From Rhizorhapis suberifaciens (lineage in GTDB: Bacteria; Pseudomonadota; Alphaproteobacteria; Sphingomonadales; Sphingomonadaceae): a stretch of DNA of 64,000 bases. The stretch spans positions 124,001 through 188,000 of the forward strand of contig NZ_JACHOV010000007.1 of the NCBI RefSeq assembly GCF_014200045.1, written 5' to 3'. The notes under the pieces were generated by a model. That model saw only the letters and a list, made by a program, of their open reading frames with translations. It made no database searches and was not told where the DNA came from. Below, in pieces: positions 26,288 to 34,989 of the stretch. The first letter of the stretch is position 1, and every line of letters begins with the position of its first letter. Both the position numbers and the translations under genes were made by a program.

Positions 26288-26824
26288 ATGATAGTCGTCA
26301 TGACGAAGCGCCCAGCAAAGACTCCAAAGGAAGAAGAGCGCCCGCGCGGCGGCCCCGCCCGCAATATAGCGGATATTGTGCCCAATATCGGCCGCGCCGC
26401 CTTTCGCCGTTTCGGTTTCGTGCAGAGCAGCATCGTCACCCGCTGGGGCGATATCGTCGGCAGCAAATATGCAGAGGTTTCTGCTCCCGAATCAATCCGC
26501 TTCCCCGTCGGGCAGAAATCGGATGGCACGCTGAACCTTATCGTCGCCAGCGGCTTTGCTCCAATGATGCAGCATGTCCTTCCGGAAATTATGGAGCGCG
26601 TGAACCGCTTCTTTGGCTATAGCGCGGTCGCGAAGGTCGCCATGCGCCAAGGCATAATTGAGCGACGCGAACCCGAACGCCGCCCGCCGCCTCGCATGCT
26701 GAAGCCGGTTCCGATAGACTTGGGCGAAGGGCTGCGCGGCATCGGCGACCCCGAATTGCGTTCGGTGCTCGAGTCGCTTGCGCAAGGGCTTGCCAATTCC
26801 AGCGGCCCTCCCAAAATTAGCTGA
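26288..26824 (+). CDS. DUF721 (DciA-like) protein
   Basis: A 178-residue protein with a basic N-terminal tail and a KH-like DUF721 domain (about 25-125): FVQSSIVTRWGDIVG, then LIVASGFAPMMQHVLPEIMERVNRFFG. DciA of this family loads the replicative helicase in bacteria lacking DnaC; alphaproteobacterial versions are less studied. The start may be 26288 or the ATG at 26300, since neither has a good ribosome site. Next come two DsbA-like genes and smc, a gene order kept in alphaproteobacteria. A DNA-replication role is inferred from the family. Confidence 0.82.
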   Translation: MIVVMTKRPAKTPKEEERPRGGPARNIADIVPNIGRAAFRRFGFVQSSIVTRWGDIVGSKYAEVSAPESIRFPVGQKSDGTLNLIVASGFAPMMQHVLPEIMERVNRFFGYSAVAKVAMRQGIIERREPERRPPPRMLKPVPIDLGEGLRGIGDPELRSVLESLAQGLANSSGPPKIS

Positions 26825-26844
26825 CCTAACTGCTCCAGGACATT

Positions 26845-27516
26845 ATGAAGCTATTAAATTTCGCCGCGCTGGCACTCACCCTATCCGCCTCCCCAGCCCT
26901 CGCGCAAAAAGTGGACTGGACGAAGCGTACGTCCATGTCCGCCATTGGCGGCTATGTCATCGGCAATCCGGATGCGAAGACCAGGCTGGTCGAATATATC
27001 AGCTACACCTGCAGCCATTGCGCCGATTTCACCAACAAGGCGGAGGCCCCGCTGAAGGTGAACTGGATTTCCAAAGGCGCTCTCAATGTAGAGGTCCGCA
27101 ATGCGGTAAGGGACCGCTTCGACCTTACCGCCGCGCTCCTCGCCCGCTGCGGCGGTCCGACGAAATTCTTCGGCAATCACCACGCGCTTTTCGCAAATTA
27201 TGCCGCCTGGATGAAGCAGGTCACCGCCTATGACGCGAAGGAACGTCCCCCTGTAACCATCGACGAGGCCATTGATGACATCGCATCCAGCACCGGGCTC
27301 TATGCCCTGATGCGGAAAAGGGGCTTCAAGCAAGCGCAGCTCAAGACCTGCCTTGCTGACACAACCGCGCGTGAAAAGGTGCTGGCGATGACGCAAGAGG
27401 CCTGGGAAGGCATCAAGATCGGTGGAACGCCCAGTTTCGTGGTCAACGGCCGCGTACTGCCCGAAGTCCATGAGTGGCAGGGGCTGGAAGCCGCATTGCC
27501 GCCCGCACGCAACTGA
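26845..27516 (+). CDS. DsbA-family thiol:disulfide oxidoreductase (soluble)
   Basis: A 223-residue periplasmic protein: signal peptide ending ALA (residue 20), then a thioredoxin-fold DsbA-like domain with active site CSHC (56-59), inserted helical domain with LLARCGG and the cis-proline loop GGTPSF. It forms or isomerises disulfides in exported proteins. AGGA sits at proper spacing before the ATG, 20 bases after the DUF721 gene. It is a paralog of the next gene, sharing GNP, CSHCADF, NPVRD-type and LLARCGG segments. Which of the two is the main oxidant is not evident. Confidence 0.88.
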   Translation: MKLLNFAALALTLSASPALAQKVDWTKRTSMSAIGGYVIGNPDAKTRLVEYISYTCSHCADFTNKAEAPLKVNWISKGALNVEVRNAVRDRFDLTAALLARCGGPTKFFGNHHALFANYAAWMKQVTAYDAKERPPVTIDEAIDDIASSTGLYALMRKRGFKQAQLKTCLADTTAREKVLAMTQEAWEGIKIGGTPSFVVNGRVLPEVHEWQGLEAALPPARN

Positions 27517-27565
27517 AGTAGATGCATCAAAACCGAAGAAGAAATCGCCGGAGCCTGCTTACCTC

Positions 27566-28309
27566 ATGAACAAAATAACCCTAATGTCCTCGCTGGCCCT
27601 TGCCCTTGCGCTCACCGCCTGTGGCGACAAGGACACCGCTTCTGAAGGCATGCCGAGCGGCAAACCGATTGCTGCGGTTCCCGCTCCTGCGGGGACCAAT
27701 TGGGCCGACACCGTAAAAGCAACGGCTGACGGCGGCTTCATCATGGGCAACCCGAACGCCCCTATAAAAATAGTGGAATTTGCTTCCCTGACCTGCAGTC
27801 ACTGCGCCGAATTCGCTGAAAAGGGCTTCCCAACGCTGCGCGATAAATATGTGAACAGCGGCAAGATAAGCTTCGAAATGCGCAACTACATCCGCGATCC
27901 GCTCGACATGACGGCATCGCTGCTCGCCCGCTGCGGCGGCGCAGAGCCCTTCTTCCCGCTTTCAGACGAACTTTTTGGCTATCAGGCGACCCTATTCGAA
28001 AAGGCGCAGGGGCTGGGCGAGGCGGGGTACAAGGCCGCACTTGAGTCCCCTGCCAATGAGCGCTTCGTGAAGCTGGGCCAATCCACCGGCCTCGTGGAGT
28101 TCGTCATGCAGCGCGGCGTCAGCGAGGATCAGGCAAAACAATGCCTGTCCGACAGTAAGTCGGCCGAAAAGCTGGCGGAAAATGTCCAAAAGGCAGGGGC
28201 GACATACCAGATTGAGGGAACGCCGACCTTTCTAATGAACGGACAAAAGCTCGACAACGTCTCAAGCTGGCCCGCCCTTGAGGCAAAGCTCCGCGAAGCA
28301 GGGGCGTGA
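27566..28309 (+). CDS. DsbA-family oxidoreductase, lipoprotein
   Basis: A 247-residue paralog of the preceding gene. The lipobox LTAC gives a lipidated Cys19 after MNKITLMSSLALALA, so it is membrane-anchored. A Pro/Ala linker leads to the thioredoxin-like domain with CSHC (77-80), LLARCGG and cis-proline EGTPTF. The start at 27566 is chosen because it yields a clean lipoprotein signal; the open frame extends upstream into the previous gene without support. A soluble and a tethered copy side by side suggests different substrates or a division between periplasm and membrane surface. Confidence 0.88.
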   Translation: MNKITLMSSLALALALTACGDKDTASEGMPSGKPIAAVPAPAGTNWADTVKATADGGFIMGNPNAPIKIVEFASLTCSHCAEFAEKGFPTLRDKYVNSGKISFEMRNYIRDPLDMTASLLARCGGAEPFFPLSDELFGYQATLFEKAQGLGEAGYKAALESPANERFVKLGQSTGLVEFVMQRGVSEDQAKQCLSDSKSAEKLAENVQKAGATYQIEGTPTFLMNGQKLDNVSSWPALEAKLREAGA

Positions 28310-28333
28310 TTGCTTAGGGGGGGCGAAAAAATG

Positions 28334-28390
28334 CTCCCCAACAGGGGGAGGCGGGCCGCGCCAAGTTCCCTCGGGGGGCTGCGGCGCGGC
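28334..28390 (+). other. Two hairpins between the DsbA-like lipoprotein gene and smc
   Basis: CTCCCC-5-GGGGAG (28334-28350) is followed by an 8-base stem GCCGCGCC/GGCGCGGC with a 20-base loop (28355-28390), ending 17 bases before the smc ATG. They could terminate the dsbA transcript or shape the smc leader. Confidence 0.4.
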
Positions 28391-28407
28391 TGCATGGAGC
28401 AGGTCCC

Positions 28408-31400
28408 ATGCAGATAAAACGGCTCAAGCTTGCCGGTTTCAAGAGCTTCGTCGATCCGGCGGAACTTCGCATAGAAGCCGGTCTTACCGGCATTGTTGGC
28501 CCCAATGGCTGCGGCAAGTCGAACTTGCTGGAAGCCATTCGCTGGGTCATGGGCGAATCGAGCGCCAAATCCATGCGGGGCGGCGGCATGGAAGATGTGA
28601 TCTTCGCAGGGACAACCACTCGTCCACAGCGCGATTTTGCCGAAGTTTCGATCCTCGCCGAACGTGAACAGCATGAACTGACCGGATCGGTCCCCGTGGG
28701 TGAGGATGGCGAGCTAGAGATCATGCGCCGCATCGAACGCGGGGCAGGCAGCGCTTATCGCGCCAACGGCCGCGACGTCCGCGCCAAGGACGTCGCCCTC
28801 ATTTTCGCCGATGCCGCGACCGGCGCGCACAGCCCCGCCCTCGTCAGCCAGGGCAAAATTGCCGCCGTAATCGCTGCCAAGCCAAATGAACGCCGCATGA
28901 TGCTGGAGGAAGCCGCCGGTATCGCAGGGCTCCACGTCCGCCGGAAGGATGCCGAACAGAAGCTGCGCGCGACCGAAGCCAATCTCGCCCGCCTCGACGA
29001 CATTCTTGCGGACATGGACAATCGTGGAAATTCGCTGCGTCGTCAGGCGAAGGCAGCCGAGCGCTATAGCCGCCTTACCGACCAGATCCGCGTCGCTGAG
29101 GCTCGCTTGATCTACGCCCGCTGGCGCGACGCAGCAACCGCCGCTGAAGCCGCTCGAGCCGAAGCCAAGCGAGCCGAAGCGCTGGTCGTCCAGGCTCAGG
29201 AGTCCCAGCAGGCCACCGCCGCATATCAGAATGAGGCGGTGAAGCAGCTAGCCATCCGCCGCAGCGAAGCGCAAAAGGCGCGCGATGTCGCAAATGAAGC
29301 CGGGCACAAACTTTCGGCGCTTAGAAGCGAGGAAGCGTCCATTCTCCAGCGCCTCACTGACCTCGACGCTCAGACTGTACGGCTGGAAGAGGACAAGGCC
29401 CGCGAGGGCTCTCTGGCCCATGATGCGGCCGAAGCGATTGAGCGCCTGACCGCCGAAGCCGAGCAGATCGCCACTCGCGTCAAGCAAACCGAAGCCATAC
29501 GCCCAGACTTCGACGCGCGCATTGCCCAGGCTGAGAGCGCAGCCCGAAATGCCGAACTCGACCTTGCCAAGGCGATGGCGAAACAAGCGAGCGAGCAAGC
29601 CGAACTGCGTGTGGCCCAGGCTGCCCTAAACGCCGCCCAAGCTGGCCTCGACCGAACGAGACGCGATGTTCAACGGCTGGAACAAGAACTTGCCGGCCTT
29701 CCCGAACCCAAGCCCCTGGAAGCCGCGCGAGACGCTGCGCTTGCCCTTCAAAACCAGGCCCGAATCGAACGGGAACGGGCGGAAACTGCCATTGCGGAGG
29801 CTGAAAGCGAACGCTTCATTGCCGCGGAATCCCGTAGCATAGCCGAATCGGCCCTCTCCACCGCCAAGGCTGCCCTAGCCGCGCTGGACAGCGAAGCGGC
29901 CGCGCTCCGAAAAGCCGTCGACAGCGAGGCAGGCCGCAATCGCGCGCTGGACCGGATCAAGGCTGCGCCTGGTTATGAACGCGCCCTGGCTGCGGCTCTT
30001 GGCGATGATCTGGAGGCCGCCATTGGCCCTGAAGGCAAGCGCCATTGGCTGGGCGCATCCCCCCTGAAAGGCGATCCCGCCCTTCCCGCCGGATGCAGTC
30101 CGCTTGCAAGCCATGTCATTGCACCTGTCGAACTGGCGCGCCGGCTGACGCAGATTGCCGTAGCTGAGCTAGACAAAGGCCAACCCCTCGCCGTGGGCCA
30201 GCGCCTCGCCACGCTCGACGGCAAGCTCCGCCGCTGGGACGGCTATGTCGCAACGGAGGGAGGCGCGGCTGCCGCCGAACGTCTGATCCGCCTCAATCGC
30301 CTTGAAGCCATCGAAGCGGCGCGGCCGGCAATCACAGCAGAGGTGGAAGCTGCCGCCGCTGGCCTCGCCGCCGCCGGAGCAGCCGCACAGGCCGCGAGCG
30401 AGAGATTGACCGGAGGACGCACCGCTTTATCACGCGCTGATCAGATGCTGCGCGATGCCCTCCGCTCCGAAGATGATGCAACCGGAAAGCTCGACCGCCT
30501 GAAAGGCCGCCGCGACGAACTTGGCGTTCGCCTGGCCGAGGTTCAGACCGATCACTCTACGGCGCAAGCAGAATTCGAAGCCGCCCGGAGCGCTCGGGCC
30601 AGCCTCCCTGATGGCAGCGAAACCGCGGAGCTGGTCGCCACGCTCAAGCAATCGAGGGAAGAGGCCCGGCGCTCGGTCAGCCAGTTACAGGCCGAACAGG
30701 CCATAACCGATCGATCGCTTGGCGCTGACCGCGATCGCCTGACCGCTGCTCAGTCCGAGGTCCGCACCTGGCGCGCCCGCGCGGGCGAAGCGGCGCGGCG
30801 CATGGAAGACATGGCTAAACGCGCCGCCCAAATTGCGGAACAGCGCGACGCCCTTGACGGCAAGCCGGAAGCGGTCGCCCGCTCCATCCGTCAACTGGAC
30901 GAAAGCAGCCACGCCCTGATGGAGGCCGCCGAAGCGCAACAGGCGGCCGAACGAGGCGCGGAAGAAGCCCTTTGCCAAGCCGAGGCGAAACATGCTCAGG
31001 CAGGCGAAGCACTGGCCGCTGCCCGCGAAGCCCGGGCGGGAGCCGTTGCTCGCGCCGAAAATCAGGAGCAGCGCCGCATCGAAATGGGCCGCATCTCCGG
31101 CGAGCGCTTCGAATGCCCCGCCCCAGTCCTTCCCGAAAAGCTCGGCTTCGAGAGCGCCGATGTGAACGACGCGAGCGAGGAATCCGATGCACTCGACAAG
31201 CTGACCCAGGACCGCGAGCGCATTGGTCCTGTCAATCTCGTCGCCGCGCAGGAACTGGCGGAACTGGAGGCGGAGCAGGCCAAAAGCCGCGCCGAAAGTG
31301 AGGAACTCACCCAGGCCATTCACCGGCTGCGCGGCTCCATCGGCAGTCTCAACCGCGAAGGCCGGACGCGTCTTCTCGCGGCGTTCGAAGCAGTGGATGG

Positions 31401-31848
31401 ACATTTCCAGCGCCTCTTCACCGCGCTGTTCAATGGGGGCCAGGCGCATCTTAAATTGATCGACAGCGACGATCCGCTGGAGGCGGGGCTTGAAATCATG
31501 GCCCAGCCGCCCGGCAAGAAGCTCGCCTCCCTCACCCTCCTGTCGGGCGGAGAGCAGGCATTGACCGCCGTGGCCCTTATTTTCGGCCTGTTTCTCACCA
31601 ATCCGGCGCCCATCTGCGTTCTGGACGAGGTTGACGCACCGCTGGACGACGCCAATGTCGAGCGCTTTTGCGACCTGCTCGACCAGATGGTTCAAGACAC
31701 CCGCACCCGCTACCTTATCGTCACTCATAACGCGGTCACGATGAGCCGGATGCATCGTCTGTTCGGCGTCACCATGATCGAAAAGGGGGTCAGCCGCCTG
31801 GTGTCCGTGGACTTAGGCGGGGCGGAACAGTTGCTGGCGGCGGAGTAA
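28408..31848 (+). CDS. smc: Chromosome segregation protein SMC
   Basis: A 1146-residue SMC ATPase: Walker A GPNGCGKSN near residue 32, a long alanine/glutamate-rich coiled coil (about 165-500), a hinge region around 515-660 (PGYERALAAALGDD onward), the returning coil, and at the C-terminus the signature LSGGEQALTAVALIF and Walker B CVLDEVDAPLDD. The length is normal for the family. It compacts and resolves sister chromosomes with ScpAB, which are not in the window. Its ATG follows CAGGTCCC. Confidence 0.96.
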   Translation: MQIKRLKLAGFKSFVDPAELRIEAGLTGIVGPNGCGKSNLLEAIRWVMGESSAKSMRGGGMEDVIFAGTTTRPQRDFAEVSILAEREQHELTGSVPVGEDGELEIMRRIERGAGSAYRANGRDVRAKDVALIFADAATGAHSPALVSQGKIAAVIAAKPNERRMMLEEAAGIAGLHVRRKDAEQKLRATEANLARLDDILADMDNRGNSLRRQAKAAERYSRLTDQIRVAEARLIYARWRDAATAAEAARAEAKRAEALVVQAQESQQATAAYQNEAVKQLAIRRSEAQKARDVANEAGHKLSALRSEEASILQRLTDLDAQTVRLEEDKAREGSLAHDAAEAIERLTAEAEQIATRVKQTEAIRPDFDARIAQAESAARNAELDLAKAMAKQASEQAELRVAQAALNAAQAGLDRTRRDVQRLEQELAGLPEPKPLEAARDAALALQNQARIERERAETAIAEAESERFIAAESRSIAESALSTAKAALAALDSEAAALRKAVDSEAGRNRALDRIKAAPGYERALAAALGDDLEAAIGPEGKRHWLGASPLKGDPALPAGCSPLASHVIAPVELARRLTQIAVAELDKGQPLAVGQRLATLDGKLRRWDGYVATEGGAAAAERLIRLNRLEAIEAARPAITAEVEAAAAGLAAAGAAAQAASERLTGGRTALSRADQMLRDALRSEDDATGKLDRLKGRRDELGVRLAEVQTDHSTAQAEFEAARSARASLPDGSETAELVATLKQSREEARRSVSQLQAEQAITDRSLGADRDRLTAAQSEVRTWRARAGEAARRMEDMAKRAAQIAEQRDALDGKPEAVARSIRQLDESSHALMEAAEAQQAAERGAEEALCQAEAKHAQAGEALAAAREARAGAVARAENQEQRRIEMGRISGERFECPAPVLPEKLGFESADVNDASEESDALDKLTQDRERIGPVNLVAAQELAELEAEQAKSRAESEELTQAIHRLRGSIGSLNREGRTRLLAAFEAVDGHFQRLFTALFNGGQAHLKLIDSDDPLEAGLEIMAQPPGKKLASLTLLSGGEQALTAVALIFGLFLTNPAPICVLDEVDAPLDDANVERFCDLLDQMVQDTRTRYLIVTHNAVTMSRMHRLFGVTMIEKGVSRLVSVDLGGAEQLLAAE

Positions 31849-31882
31849 AGTTACACTTCAACGCAGGCGGTGATGCACCTCC

Positions 31883-32923
31883 TCATAACTGACACCCTGG
31901 CCCAAAGCTCAGAACCGCATTTTTTCCACCGATGAAGAATTTCGTCCCCGCCGGTACATTGAGTTCGCACGACTTCACCGTCACGCTTTTGACGTCCGGT
32001 TCAATATAGAGCACCGGCGCGGTGGTAGTGGACGATGCAACCAGCTTGTCGATCACCACTGCGGCCCCCGTGTTTACCCACACATGCGCCGCCTCTGCGT
32101 TCACCAGCGGTGTGCCGCTATAGATCGTTCCGGCGGTGACGGTCGCCCAAAGCCGGTAATTGCGCTTGTTGCGCTCGGCATGAGTGTCATTCAGGACCGT
32201 GTTGCTGGATTTCAGGTCAAAGCCCGCGTCGCTGTTGTCATTCGACGTCACTCGCTCGATCAGGAGGCTGTTGACGGGCCGTTCGGTCGCGATACCGTCA
32301 CCATTGGTGTAGGCGCCTGGCACGGTAACCATCTGAAATCCGCTGATATAGCCATCGGAAATCGTGATGTTGCTGCCTTCATAGAGCGCAATTCCGATGG
32401 GAAGCTCCGGCGACACCTGTTGCTGCGCACGCATACGGATGTTGAAATTACTGATTGCGACCTGGTTCACGTCCCCGCGCAGGCGGATGCCCTCGCGCTG
32501 TAACTCGACCGCTTCGAAATCCTTGACGGTCAGGTTCCGGATGATCGCCCCGGTTTCCGTATACAGCCCATATTTTGCGCCTTCGATCCGCACCGGCCCA
32601 ACGGTCGCACCTTCCACCGTGCCCTTGATACGAATGGCGACGCCCCCGACCATCTGAATGAGGGCGGTGGCCCAACTGTTGAAGGATTTCAGCAGCGTTT
32701 CCGTGGTAACTGCGGTGGTGGTGCTGGTCGTGGAAGTAGTTGCCATCAGCTGCGTGGTAGTGGCAGCGCCGGAGGTCGGCACAAGAGCAAGGGTCGCCGT
32801 TTCCAACGTAAAGGGGCTCGATTCTGGGGAAGCCTGATGCGACTCGACACCGGCCCAGGCCACAAAGGCTGGAATAGATGCTGCTATGAATAAAGACGAC
32901 ATATGCTTTCCAAAAGCCATCAT
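31883..32923 (-). CDS. Secreted right-handed beta-helix protein (unknown function)
   Basis: A 346-residue exported protein I cannot name. Start 32923 is chosen for its GGCGGGG ribosome site and the signal peptide that follows (SSLFIAASIPAFVAWAG). After a threonine-rich stretch (TTSTTSTTTAVTT, about residues 62-75) come repeated short strands such as VRIEGAKYG, NLTVKDF, VAISNFNI and ITISDGYISG, the pattern of a right-handed parallel beta-helix as in pectate lyases and phage tail spikes. No catalytic motif is clear. It converges on smc and stands alone before ubiA. Polysaccharide binding or cleavage is a guess from the fold. Confidence 0.7.
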   Translation of the reverse strand: MMAFGKHMSSLFIAASIPAFVAWAGVESHQASPESSPFTLETATLALVPTSGAATTTQLMATTSTTSTTTAVTTETLLKSFNSWATALIQMVGGVAIRIKGTVEGATVGPVRIEGAKYGLYTETGAIIRNLTVKDFEAVELQREGIRLRGDVNQVAISNFNIRMRAQQQVSPELPIGIALYEGSNITISDGYISGFQMVTVPGAYTNGDGIATERPVNSLLIERVTSNDNSDAGFDLKSSNTVLNDTHAERNKRNYRLWATVTAGTIYSGTPLVNAEAAHVWVNTGAAVVIDKLVASSTTTAPVLYIEPDVKSVTVKSCELNVPAGTKFFIGGKNAVLSFGPGCQL

Positions 32924-33117
32924 GTTGAAATCCCCGCCAATAAACTTGAAGTTTAGATCGGGAATCAACGATCATTTACATGTCGTAACGACTTTTCAGC
33001 CGCCGATTTTCTCGATCTACCCGAGAACAAACTTGGATGAATTTGGATAAGTTAAAGTTAATGCGTAAATTCAATAAGTTATTATGGCATTCGGCTTGCT
33101 TGCATTCTTTTCCCGAG

Positions 33118-34035
33118 TCAGGCCGTTCCCACCACCACACAGGCCAGGAACATCAGCAGCCCCGCAAAACGGTTGGAACGGAACTTGACCAGCGGGTCCT
33201 CCCCGTCCTCACTCAGCGTTCGGACCTGCCAGGCAAAATGCAGCGCCACTGGCAAGAGCGCGGCGAGCGCCAACCCTTGGGGCCGCACCTGCCAGATCGC
33301 GGCCGCCCAGAACAACAGCGCACCGGCATAGAACATGCCCACGCCGGGACGCACCAGCCGTCCCATCCGGAGCGCACTCGACTTGATGCCGATCAGCGCG
33401 TCATCCTCCTTGTCCTGCAGTGCATAGATGCTGTCATAGCCAATGACCCAGCAGATACATCCGGCGTAAAGTGTCAGTCCCGGAGGCGTAAGAGCGCCTG
33501 TCACTTCGCTCCAGCCCACAAGCGCAGCCCAGCTGAACACCAATCCCAGCCAGGCCTGTGGCCACCAGGTGATCCGTTTCATGAAGGGATAAGCCGCAAC
33601 CGGCGCAAGGCTCGCCAGCGCCACGACCGCCGCATAGGGCGAAAGCTGCACCAGCACGATAAGGCCGATAAGGCACAACGCCAGCAGCCAAGCCCAAGCC
33701 GCCTTTAGCGCGACCGCGCCGCTCGCCAATGGCCGGCTGCGCGTCCGCTCCACTTTGGCATCCAGGTCACGGTCGACGACATCATTATAGACGCAGCCCG
33801 CACCCCGCATCGCGATACTGCCGAGAAGCAGCCACAGGATCAGGTCCCAGCGCGCCAGGGCGCCACCCGCCAGCGCCACTGCCCATGCGCCAGGCCAGAA
33901 TAGCAGCCACCAGCCGATCGGCCGATCGAACCGGGCCAGCGACGCAAAGGGACGAAAACCACGCGGCAGGATGGCGAGCAGTCCTCGGGCTTCAGTGTCC
34001 GGGACTATAGCATCGCCTTGTTTAGCCTTCTGCAT
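33118..34035 (-). CDS. ubiA: 4-hydroxybenzoate polyprenyltransferase UbiA
   Basis: A 305-residue polytopic membrane enzyme with about eight helices. The two magnesium-diphosphate motifs are NDVVDRDLD (NDxxDxxxD) and DSIYALQDKEDD, with RPIGWWLLFWP at the first helix. It attaches the polyprenyl tail to 4-hydroxybenzoate, the committing step of ubiquinone synthesis. It is divergent from rsmE across 115 bases, a pairing common in alphaproteobacteria. Confidence 0.94.
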   Translation of the reverse strand: MQKAKQGDAIVPDTEARGLLAILPRGFRPFASLARFDRPIGWWLLFWPGAWAVALAGGALARWDLILWLLLGSIAMRGAGCVYNDVVDRDLDAKVERTRSRPLASGAVALKAAWAWLLALCLIGLIVLVQLSPYAAVVALASLAPVAAYPFMKRITWWPQAWLGLVFSWAALVGWSEVTGALTPPGLTLYAGCICWVIGYDSIYALQDKEDDALIGIKSSALRMGRLVRPGVGMFYAGALLFWAAAIWQVRPQGLALAALLPVALHFAWQVRTLSEDGEDPLVKFRSNRFAGLLMFLACVVVGTA

Positions 34036-34150
34036 GCCTTATACCTGCTCCCGCTTACTCCCGAGCCTCTCAGGCCCTACCGCCTTTCGCTGCTTCCCGA
34101 AAGGCAGATGGCCTCAATAAGCTCAGCCTGAATGGAAAAGAAGAAGATCG

Positions 34151-34894
34151 ATGCCCGCAACTCCAGCATGGCCTCCAAAAAGCGCACCGCGCCTTTACGT
34201 CGATGCTCCGCTTGCCGACGGCGTGTCCGTAGCTTTGGACGGCAATCCCGCGCATTATCTGATTTCCGTCATGCGGGTAAAGGAAGGCGACATAGTCCTC
34301 CTCTTCGATAATCGCAGCGGCGAATGGGCGGCAGAGGCCCGAAACATTCGCAAACGCGATCTTTCGCTCAATGTCCTGCAACAGACTCGCCCGCTTGAAA
34401 CCGTGCCGGATTTCTGGCTGTGCGCCGCTCCCATCAAAAAGGGGCGCATCGATCTTGTCGCCGAAAAGGCCTGCGAATTGGGCGTCGCGAAACTACAGCC
34501 GGTGCTCACGCGTAGAGCGGTGGTGGACAAGCTCAATTCATCTCGTTTGCAGGCGCATCTGGTCGAGGCCGCCGAGCAATGCGGACGCACTGCGCTTCCG
34601 CAGCTCGCGGAGATGGTGAAGCTTTCCGACTTGTTGCGGCAATGGCCGCAAGGCCGCCACCTTTTCTTCGCCGACGAACAAGGGGGCACGCCGATGGCCG
34701 AGGCGCTGGCTGATCGAAAAGGTCCCGCCGCCTTTCTCATAGGCCCTGAAGGCGGCTTCGACGAAGAAGAACGCGCAGCAATCCGGGCTCATCCCGCCGC
34801 CGTGGCGGTAACTCTGGGTCCCCGCATACTGCGTGCCGAAACGGCGGCTATCGCTGCGACATCCATCTGGATGGCACAATCGGGCGACTGGTGA
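34151..34894 (+). CDS. rsmE: 16S rRNA (uracil-1498-N3)-methyltransferase RsmE
   Basis: A 247-residue SPOUT methyltransferase: N-terminal PUA-like domain and a C-terminal trefoil knot with GPEGGFDEEE and LGPRILRAETA, the S-adenosylmethionine binding signature of RsmE. It methylates U1498 of 16S rRNA in the assembled 30S subunit. The usual length is about 245. Followed by gshA in the same direction, with 95 bases between. Confidence 0.94.
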   Translation: MPATPAWPPKSAPRLYVDAPLADGVSVALDGNPAHYLISVMRVKEGDIVLLFDNRSGEWAAEARNIRKRDLSLNVLQQTRPLETVPDFWLCAAPIKKGRIDLVAEKACELGVAKLQPVLTRRAVVDKLNSSRLQAHLVEAAEQCGRTALPQLAEMVKLSDLLRQWPQGRHLFFADEQGGTPMAEALADRKGPAAFLIGPEGGFDEEERAAIRAHPAAVAVTLGPRILRAETAAIAATSIWMAQSGDW

Positions 34895-34989
34895 AGCGCC
34901 GGATTTGGTTATTAAATTATGCTAACTGTACCGGTTCCGAATGGAACTTTTATATTGGCGGATAAGGGGCAAGCCGTTAAAGGCCCAAC

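Noticed and set aside
30685-31755. 356-residue minus-strand frame
   Set aside because: Antisense to the C-terminal third of smc.
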